Below the pieces are notes generated by a model. That model made no database searches and was not told the DNA's origin. It worked only from the letters and a program-made list of their open reading frames with translations. From Sisyra terminalis (taxonomy: Eukaryota; Arthropoda; Insecta; Neuroptera; Sisyridae): a DNA stretch of 64,000 nucleotides. Location: contig OY292274.1 in the NCBI GenBank assembly GCA_958496175.1, positions 61,700,630 through 61,764,629 of the forward strand. The letters are read 5' to 3'. Of the stretch, positions 61,501 to 64,000 are shown piece after piece. Numbering within the stretch: the first letter of the stretch is position 1; the number at the start of each line of letters is the position of its first letter. Made by a program: the position numbers and the translations under genes.

Positions 61501-64000
61501 TTTCCCCCTCTCCCACTTTGAGGGGGAGGAGGTTTGGCCAATTTCAGAAGTTCAGTACCAAGAAGACGTGTTGAACTATAACACTCTCCAGTTTCAAGTC
61601 AATCCGTCGGATAGTTTCTGAGAAATCTTGTCTCCCAGTTTTAAAAAGTTAATTTCGAAAAAAACGCATTTAATGTTATTTTAAGTTATTTTTTTATGTT
61701 ATTATCAATTTATTCAATTTTTATGTATATATGTATATATAGGTCTATAACTCGAAATATTTCGAATATCGACAAATCCTTTTAACACGTTATTCTTGAA
61801 TGTTATAAGAAGACATTTATGGAAAAAAAATCGATTTTTTTTTTCTGACGGTGATCCACCCTTAATTTAATTTATTGTTTTCCAATTCCGTTACGTTTTG
61901 TGACGTTCTCTCTTATTTAATTTAAAATTTCGATAAACTCTAAATTATCTTCTTCTTCTATTATTATAAAGAGGAAAGATTTGATTGTTTGTTTGCTTTA
62001 AATAGGCTCCGAAACTACTTGACCGACTTGAAAAATTCTTTCATTGTTAGGAAGCTTCACTATTTCCGGTGAACATAGGCTATATTAAATTTTCAAAAAA
62101 GTTAAGGATCCATACTAAAACTCCAATAATGTAACCCAAGGTCTGAAAAAATAACCCAAAAACATTCTTTTATCGCGTGCGCTGCGAAAACTATTGGTTA
62201 TAGAACAAAATAATGTAGTGCGATTTTGTAGAACATATCATTATCTACAAAAAATAGAACAATAGCATTTGTCTTACTATTATAGTTATGTCACAATAAG
62301 TGTTTTTTTCATTTTTAAAAATATATATAAATGCCACCGTTATAAAAGCTCTTTTATTTATACTTTGGGATTCATCCTTATCATAATAAATGACTTCATA
62401 TTTAAGTTTGCTTCAATACCATTATATAAATTTTTGAGTTATTCAATTTTGCTTGAGTTATTCAGTTTAGCCAATTTATATACAAGATTGTCGTTTGTGT
62501 TAATTTTAATTCTTTTTCCAAAGTATAAATTGTATATTGTATTATCTTTTATATGTTTATGTATGGTTATTATATTTTTATTTATTAGATGCCTGAGAAA
62601 GTCTTGATACGTAACGAAACGTAGCGGAATTGAAAAACAATAAATTAAATTGATCAAAAAATTGAAGTATAAAAAGAAGTATAACTTCAAAAATCTACGA
62701 GAGGATGAACAGACACGGTATCCGGTGATACTTTAAAAAGATGGGAGCTTTCTATATTTGAGAAAAGGCAGAAAAATTAGTTACCTGCATACTCCACCGT
62801 AGAAACGGAGATCCGGTGAACAAACACTTGAATTTGATATGACATTATATTGAAAGAACCATTTATCACTAATTCTAATCGTATATATTTTGTGAGTGTA
62901 TGTGTAACTGATTTCAATCGACTCTTCTCCAGCATCTTCAGCCAACAAGTGCGCCCATTCGGCTTCGTTCGCATCCTTGTTTAAAATATCTTGCATGTAC
63001 CCATATGAATCCTCCCACATTCCCTGAGCCATATCCAAGCCTTGGTCAAGATAAAAACCGGTCGAGCCCATTATACCTTGGCCACCAAGATAACCACCAA
63101 CGATTGGTACTGCTTCTAAATAACTGTCTCCCGCAGCCATTCCTGATTGAAATGAACCGTAGTAGTCCTTCATTGCTGGCTTTACTCCGTAGGCCACATC
63201 AACAGCTGTTTCTTTAACTCCTTGATAGGTCGCATTGGTATAGTCCTTGACGCCTTGATACGAGGCATTAGCATAATCAACAGCTGTTCCAGCTCCCCAT
63301 TGGGCCCAATCTCCAAGCGTTTGTGGTAACCAACTTACTCCATAGTTGAACGCACTAGCTCCCAACGACGCCACACCACCCACAGTTCCTGTGACGATTC
63401 CCGTAGCTGAACTCACTATACCTTGGCCAATATCCTTCGTGTAATTGTATGCCGAGCCCATGTAACCTGCTGCTATATTAATGCCCGTCTCTGCCCAATC
63501 AATTGGGGCATACAATGCCTCTCGATGTACTATCAGCATATGTTGAGTGCAAACAAGAAATCCTCCTCCATTGTGAAGGAAATAATGCTCCATTTTTTGA
63601 TAAAACCGTTGGGCTACAAATATATGAATTAGAGTTTTGCCAATAAAAGAAAAGCACGGCTCTTACGTATAATAATATTTTTTTTAATTGTTCCTTTATC
63701 AAAAATTTGATTCTTAAAAAGTATTTCTCTGTATGCATCAGGTTCAACTTGCGTGACATTATCCGGCGCTAACTCATATTTGTAGCCAGACACATCAATT
63801 TCCATTCTTTTGGTTCTTTCGCGGCTGAGGTAACTGACGTATACTGGAATTGGTGTGCCACTGAATGGCTGACGTCGTAAATATATTCCCAGATATGTTG
63901 CATATTTGATATCTAAAAAAACTCTGTTAGAAAAACGTGTTGGCTTCCATGTTGATCCATACCGAATCCGTAGTGTTGGCATCGTCGTCCGTAGTAGTAC
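30729..64000 (-). CDS. Gene B: polycystin-1-type (PKD1-like) receptor-channel protein, 5' end beyond window
   Basis: Tandem paralogue of gene A with a complete 3' end. My exons: 63963-64000 (partial), 63667-63912, 62785-63613, 60407-60528, 60152-60342, 59859-60090, 57449-57638, 57013-57308, 53749-53961, 53558-53697, 53235-53504, 51302-51504, 51044-51245, 48148-48423, 47779-48075, 43671-43838, 43502-43612, 43189-43431, 42999-43139, 42791-42933, 42500-42706, 40014-40235, 39835-39948, 39591-39774, 39351-39488, 36784-36995, 36622-36720, 36337-36563, 34190-34416, 30729-31523. They total 6976 nt, about 2,320 codons, with an uninterrupted frame to a TGA at 30729-30731. Predicted order: EGF, 11-mer helical region, REJ, GAIN/GPS, TM1, PLAT, TM segments, polycystin channel (11 TM in the family). 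All introns are GT-AG except 51246-51301, which reads GC-AG. Confidence 0.9.
31784..31831 (-). ncRNA. Hammerhead ribozyme-like motif, left arm
   Basis: On the minus strand the order is CTGATGA, stem II GATTGC-TTG-GCAATC, GAAA, stem III with one G-U pair (ACGTAT against ATATGT), then GTC. That is the core of a type I hammerhead. Stem I is not convincing from the flanks, so self-cleavage as a monomer is uncertain. Confidence 0.55.
31960..32007 (+). ncRNA. Hammerhead ribozyme-like motif, right arm
   Basis: CTGATGA at 31960-31966, perfect 6-bp stem II, GAAA, stem III ACGTAT/ATACGT with loop CTGGGCA, and cleavage triplet GTC at 32005-32007. Penelope-like retroelements are known to carry hammerheads of this type. 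The partner strand for stem I is not visible. Confidence 0.6.
33204..33620 (-). pseudogene. Degenerate transposon protein fragment
   Basis: Reading minus from about 33620: HGKGAVDGIGAIAKRTL, a stop, then 90 codons ending at 33204 with KHHYFKADDN and YYLTATSLES. I associate the GHGKGAVDG..KR motif with arthropod transposon proteins, but I cannot name the family with confidence. It lies in intron 29 of gene B, in the same orientation as the host gene. Confidence 0.45.
34190..36995 (-). CDS. Gene B exons 26-29: channel S1 and TOP (polycystin) domain
   Basis: Exons 36784-36995, 36622-36720, 36337-36563 and 34190-34416. The S1 helix (LYLSFIVTLYLLMM) is followed by FINYTIILSLHW, RLLGVGRIRQLRNR and DLDQC. 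The last exon encodes YVPAGGYIANLG, KWVDDYTRVLVVEFTAFNI and a NLINAVQLVIE stretch. These are the hallmark W-[ID]-D-x-[TS]-R and vEFt.yN elements of polycystin channels. The last donor GTAAGA is phase 0 and joins the terminal exon. Confidence 0.88.
34918..35076 (+). pseudogene. Relic of pogo-type transposase C-terminal zinc finger
   Basis: Plus-strand frame ending in TAA: CLCLVYSE, then VEDWIKCNQCKRWAHENC and YYCNNCED. The C-x2-C...WI.C..C..W.HE.C...Y.C..C spacing is the PHD-like tail seen after the DDE domain in many insect pogo/Tigger transposases. The catalytic part is gone. GGGCAAAACGGATA motifs flank it (34760 and 35137). Confidence 0.6.
35077..36336. other. Rest of gene B intron 28, no gene seen
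   Basis: AT-rich with inverted short blocks around 35500-35760 and an old repeat near 36000-36100. No coding potential supported. Confidence 0.5.
37110..38530 (+). pseudogene. LINE ORF1 (gag-like) zinc-knuckle fragment split by a palindrome
   Basis: The left part (to 37198) reads RILILEFTSKSY. After the inserted element the same frame continues KLYIGYQNYRAFDYF. Zinc knuckles follow: C-x2-C-x4-H-x4-C starting at 38182, then C-x2-C-x3-H-x4-C. A frameshift near 38290 moves the remaining C-terminal part (38300-38527) to another frame. It is a typical non-LTR ORF1 and is inactive. Confidence 0.7.
37199..38098. mobile_element. 900-bp near-perfect palindromic element
   Basis: Terminal repeats GAGCAAGATCACGTCAAGTG and the complement extend inward for about 430 bp each, leaving a loop of about 45 bp near 37625-37670 (CCCGGCGCGCTG). 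It is flanked by ACCT at 37195-37198 and 38099-38102, a 4-bp target duplication. It has no coding capacity. It is inserted in the LINE ORF1 fragment. Confidence 0.85.
38575..39030 (+). mobile_element. tRNA-related SINE-like repeat
   Basis: Contains a box A-like TAGCGTAATGG (38895-38905) and a box B-like GGTTCGAATCT (38949-38959), then a long T-run. A copy lies on the other strand at 56275-56830. The part before box A starts with CTGTCTGTCGGTGTG. A clean cloverleaf cannot be drawn, so it is not called a tRNA gene. Confidence 0.6.
39040..39336 (+). mobile_element. LINE 3' tail, second copy
   Basis: Nearly identical to 1950-2240: GCACAATGGGTACCTTTAGTGAC, then GGTAGTTCTATTTTAACTT and a AAATAAATAA end. 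It lies antisense to gene B and stops about 15 nt before the donor of exon 25. Confidence 0.75.
39351..40235 (-). CDS. Gene B exons 22-25: transmembrane segments between PLAT and channel
   Basis: Exons 40014-40235, 39835-39948, 39591-39774 and 39351-39488. Motifs are GIPEIQEEAYYDEGHVHIDR, NYNYYYYDFSGIDPT, FWVGPTFGIRKS, FIWRGIYR and NKDTQRFCNQ. Hydrophobic helices sit where they do in A. The donor of the last exon (39350) is only about 15 nt from the 3' tail of a LINE copy that ends at about 39336. Confidence 0.87.
40810..41000 (-). repeat. Penelope-like arm with decayed hammerhead motif
   Basis: Matches the arms at 31660-32130. The core CTGATGA is mutated to CAGTAGA, but GAAATACGTATCTGGG and the GTC triplet remain. 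Another decayed trace is near 10040-10085. Confidence 0.5.
41458..42423. mobile_element. Fold-back element FB6 with 8-bp TSD
   Basis: 966 bp with perfect duplication ATATACAA (41450-41457 and 42424-42431). The right terminus GGCCCAGTCTA matches FB2 and FB4; the left has a small insertion (TACACTGAGTCC). It is in intron 21 of gene B. Confidence 0.87.
42500..43139 (-). CDS. Gene B exons 19-21: PLAT domain
   Basis: Exons 42999-43139, 42791-42933 and 42500-42706 (141, 143 and 207 nt, identical to A). PLAT signatures are YLYIIVVCTGSG, a THIGIKVYG-like strand (AHIGIKVYG), LGKIRAVELWSDHRG and SPSW. The exon after it carries KWFSLIEGDEKIHRILYQT. The intron between the second and third (42707-42790, 84 nt) contains stops, unlike its stop-free counterpart in A. 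Confidence 0.88.
43189..43431 (-). CDS. Gene B exon 18: GPS second half and TM1
   Basis: 243 nt. The GPS cysteines read CVC and the following cleavage triplet is TMN instead of His-Leu-Thr/Ser, so the receptor is probably not self-cleaved. Then YGW, YRLNP and a hydrophobic helix (LLLILSIGFLFFMAVVYFL), which is TM1. The layout is the same as in gene A exon 17. Confidence 0.87.
43502..48423 (-). CDS. Gene B exons 14-17: GAIN-like region up to the GPS
   Basis: Exons 48148-48423, 47779-48075, 43671-43838 and 43502-43612, all phase 0. Shared with A are FWPALE, LVNFTRNF, MPFWW and a VVVRTGKCP strand. The last exon has ISCAAWKTK and YDWEDEC, the first half of a GPS cysteine pattern. The 3.9-kb intron 43839-47778 holds two fold-back elements, AT-rich tandem duplications and a pair of 153-bp direct repeats. 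Confidence 0.84.
44826..45150. repeat. Single arm of an FB3-type fold-back element
   Basis: Starts AGGGTGGTCCTTAAGAAGG with GCTCCCAGGGGCTT and TTGAGCTCTTAATGTTAAC, then dissolves into AT-rich sequence. A second copy of the terminal GGGTGGTCCTTA lies at 44598. Confidence 0.6.
45160..45320. repeat. AT-rich tandem duplication
   Basis: A unit of about 115 bp containing GGCTTTTTATTAATATTATC is present twice in tandem. Confidence 0.65.
46035..46864. mobile_element. Fold-back element FB8 with 8-bp TSD
   Basis: 830 bp, ends TAGGGTGTTTTTT and AAAAAACACCCTA, perfect duplication GTGTATAC (46027-46034 and 46865-46872). The arms contain CTCACAGCGTGTGAATATTTT inverted and the core GAGCTCTTAATATTAATATT. 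It is in intron 15 of gene B. Confidence 0.88.
47250..47589. repeat. Pair of 153-bp direct repeats
   Basis: TGTGCTACAGAACCATAA to GAGACTTAGACGATT occurs at 47250-47402 and again at 47436-47589 with about 7% differences by eye. No coding signal. Confidence 0.75.
48528..50937. mobile_element. Larger element interrupted by a hAT insertion
   Basis: AGTAGGGGAGACT near 48528 and 48557 mirrors GTCTCCCCTACT at 50937. Both flanks carry AAAAGTAAC blocks, in opposite directions. The 48943-50413 element sits inside. It is in intron 13 of gene B. Confidence 0.55.
48943..50413. mobile_element. hAT-like element with 8-bp TSD
   Basis: 1471 bp from CAGTGGCGTGCACAGAGA to TGCACGTCACTG, with perfect duplication CCCTAGGG (48935-48942 and 50414-50421). 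A long imperfect inverted repeat occupies 49060-49720. No transposase is recognised, so it is probably non-autonomous. Confidence 0.8.
51044..60342 (-). CDS. Gene B exons 5-13: REJ-type extracellular region
   Basis: Exons 60152-60342, 59859-60090, 57449-57638, 57013-57308, 53749-53961, 53558-53697, 53235-53504, 51302-51504, 51044-51245. Motifs parallel to A are HGCDYWFT, a C..NCGEG turn, MKVTCQERC with FMW, APPINT, GIAYYDDFFLC and GYSQAPY. The A exon of 410 nt is split here into 140 and 270 nt by a 53-nt intron (53505-53557). The intron 57639-59858 contains a 2.16-kb fold-back insertion. The intron 51246-51301 starts with GC (GCAAGT): only that donor keeps the phase conserved with A and continues the frame (R-PVVEVVSA). 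Confidence 0.86.
51751..53206. mobile_element. Fold-back element FB9 with 8-bp TSD and embedded frame
   Basis: 1456 bp, TAGGGTGGTCCTTGATAGGG to its complement, duplication CTGGACAC (51743-51750 and 53207-53214). The closest relative is FB3. The embedded minus frame reads NIESDDNEQV and LLELRREKPQE-stop with one frameshift. It is inserted 20 nt downstream of the donor of gene B exon 11. Confidence 0.88.
54013..55059. mobile_element. CACTA-like non-autonomous element with 3-bp TSD
   Basis: 1047 bp with ends CACCGGCACAC and GTGTGCCGGTG and TTA at 54010-54012 and 55060-55062. CACCG termini with 3-bp duplications fit the CACTA/EnSpm group. The arms are palindromic for about 250 bp. It is in intron 8 of gene B. 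A deleted copy is in gene A at 5870-6236. Confidence 0.75.
55559..55596 (-). ncRNA. Decayed hammerhead-like motif of a Penelope-like relic
   Basis: On the minus strand: CTGAGGA, hairpin GTTAC-GATTA-GTAAC, GAAA, then CGTAGC. A related relic is at 62590-62627 on the plus strand (CTGAGAA, then GTAACGAAACGTAGC). The catalytic core is altered and activity is unlikely. Confidence 0.4.
56275..56830 (-). mobile_element. tRNA-related SINE-like repeat, second copy
   Basis: Opposite-strand copy of 38575-39030 with box A at 56418-56428 and the box B-like GGATTCGAATCT at 56365-56376. It lies in intron 8 of gene B. Confidence 0.6.
57687..59848. mobile_element. Fold-back element FB10 with 8-bp TSD, nested insertion inside
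   Basis: 2162 bp, TAGACTGATTC to GAATCAGTTTA, duplication GTGTACCT (57679-57686 and 59849-59856). The arms 57687-58090 and 59440-59848 mirror each other. The dispersed repeat 58430-59260 is inserted in the centre. It fills gene B intron 6. Confidence 0.88.
58430..59260 (-). repeat. Dispersed repeat (copy 3 of 3)
   Basis: Opposite-strand copy of 28610-29440, nested in FB10. A further fragment is at 56010-56140. Confidence 0.65.
60407..60528 (-). CDS. Gene B exon 4: conserved ectodomain linker
   Basis: 122 nt, found by homology to gene A exon 4. Shared residues are SLPTT, Y-R-L-D and TLNRC. Acceptor ATTTTCAG, donor GTACAT, phase 2 to phase 1. The upstream intron (60529-62784) is 2.3 kb and holds a TTAA-flanked element and a Penelope-like relic. 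The downstream intron is 64 nt. Confidence 0.8.
61131..61861. mobile_element. TTAA-flanked inverted-repeat element
   Basis: GGGTGGATCACCG and CGGTGATCCACCC end a 731-bp segment with TTAA immediately outside on both sides (61127-61130 and 61862-61865). TTAA targets are used by piggyBac and Kolobok transposons. No transposase is present. It is in intron 3 of gene B. Confidence 0.7.
61965..62690 (+). mobile_element. Penelope-like relic
   Basis: Its first 515 bp match 21320-21835 on the other strand (CACTATTTCCGGTGAACATA, then ACTATTATAGTTATGTCACA). It ends with the CTGAG...CGAAACGTAGC motif common at the ends of Penelope-like elements. A short frame starting MSYYYSYVTIS is conserved in both copies but looks non-coding. 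Confidence 0.55.
62785..63613 (-). CDS. Gene B exon 3: helical region with tandem 11-residue repeats
   Basis: 829 nt. The middle carries three consecutive 11-residue units at about 63171-63269: NASYQGVKDYT, NATYQGVKETA, VDVAYGVKPAM. Before them are weaker Ala/Gly units, and after them a DMAQGMWEDSYGYMQD stretch and a closing SPDLRFYGGVCR shared with A. Undecad periodicity of this kind makes an amphipathic alpha-11/3 helix in LEA, synuclein and perilipin proteins. Homology to those is not claimed. Acceptor TTTGTAG, donor GTAACT, phase 2. Confidence 0.88.
63667..64000 (-). CDS. Gene B exons 1 (partial) and 2: EGF tail and conserved ectodomain
   Basis: The window ends inside the EGF exon. Only the last 38 nt (63963-64000) are seen, reading YYGRRCQHYGF and aligning to the end of gene A exon 1. 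A 50-nt intron follows, then exon 2 (63667-63912, 246 nt, same length as A). Shared motifs with A are KYATYLG/NFATYPG and IPVYV/IPIYV. The signal peptide must lie beyond 64000. Confidence 0.82.

Overview
The window is AT-rich eukaryotic DNA from what is most likely an insect. The evidence is many introns of about 50-65 nt with standard GT-AG ends, an arthropod-style mobile-element load (Penelope-like, pogo-like, hAT-like and LINE relics), and long AT-rich introns. The sequence does not fix the order or species. No bacterial-type features are present.

Two large paralogous genes lie head-to-tail on the minus strand. Both encode polycystin-1 (PKD1)-type receptor-channel proteins. Gene A has 27 exons in the window (25469 down to 2699). 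It starts with a signal peptide and an EGF-like module and runs off the left edge inside the extracellular (TOP) domain of the polycystin channel. Gene B has 30 exons (from beyond 64000 down to the stop codon at 30729). Its first EGF exon is cut by the right edge and its C terminus is complete. I reconstructed the exons by translating, placing splice sites and checking phase. Seventeen A exons have exactly the same length as their B counterparts, counting one A exon of 410 nt that B splits into 140+270. Intron phase is conserved at every homologous junction, which makes the two models mutually supporting.

Both proteins have the same order: EGF-like module; a short conserved ectodomain; an Ala/Gly/Tyr-rich helical region with 11-residue periodicity; REJ-type region; GAIN/GPS region; TM1; PLAT domain; further TM segments; polycystin channel. 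The EGF plus 11-mer front end is not the classic PKD1 front end of LRR, WSC and PKD repeats. The GPS lacks the canonical His-Leu-Thr/Ser cleavage triplet in both genes.

Nearly all the remaining sequence is intronic or intergenic transposon debris. The most striking part is a group of about ten fold-back (palindromic) elements at 3.9, 7.2, 14.0, 16.8, 26.3, 41.5, 44.8, 46.0, 51.8 and 57.7 kb. They begin with TAG, are flanked by 8-bp target-site duplications (seven perfect cases), and share an internal order of motifs although their sequences have diverged. One of them landed 2 nt inside a splice donor of gene B and turned a roughly 50-nt intron into a 2.2-kb one. Other elements are a hAT-like element (48.9-50.4 kb), CACTA-like elements (5.9 and 54.0 kb), a TTAA-flanked element (61.1 kb), a 900-bp near-perfect palindrome inserted in a LINE ORF1 (37.2 kb), paired hammerhead-ribozyme-like motifs (31.8-32.0 kb), a pogo-type zinc finger relic (34.9 kb) and tRNA-like SINE pieces (38.9 and 56.4 kb).

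The A-B intergenic region (25470-30667) holds repeats only, with no gene that I can support.
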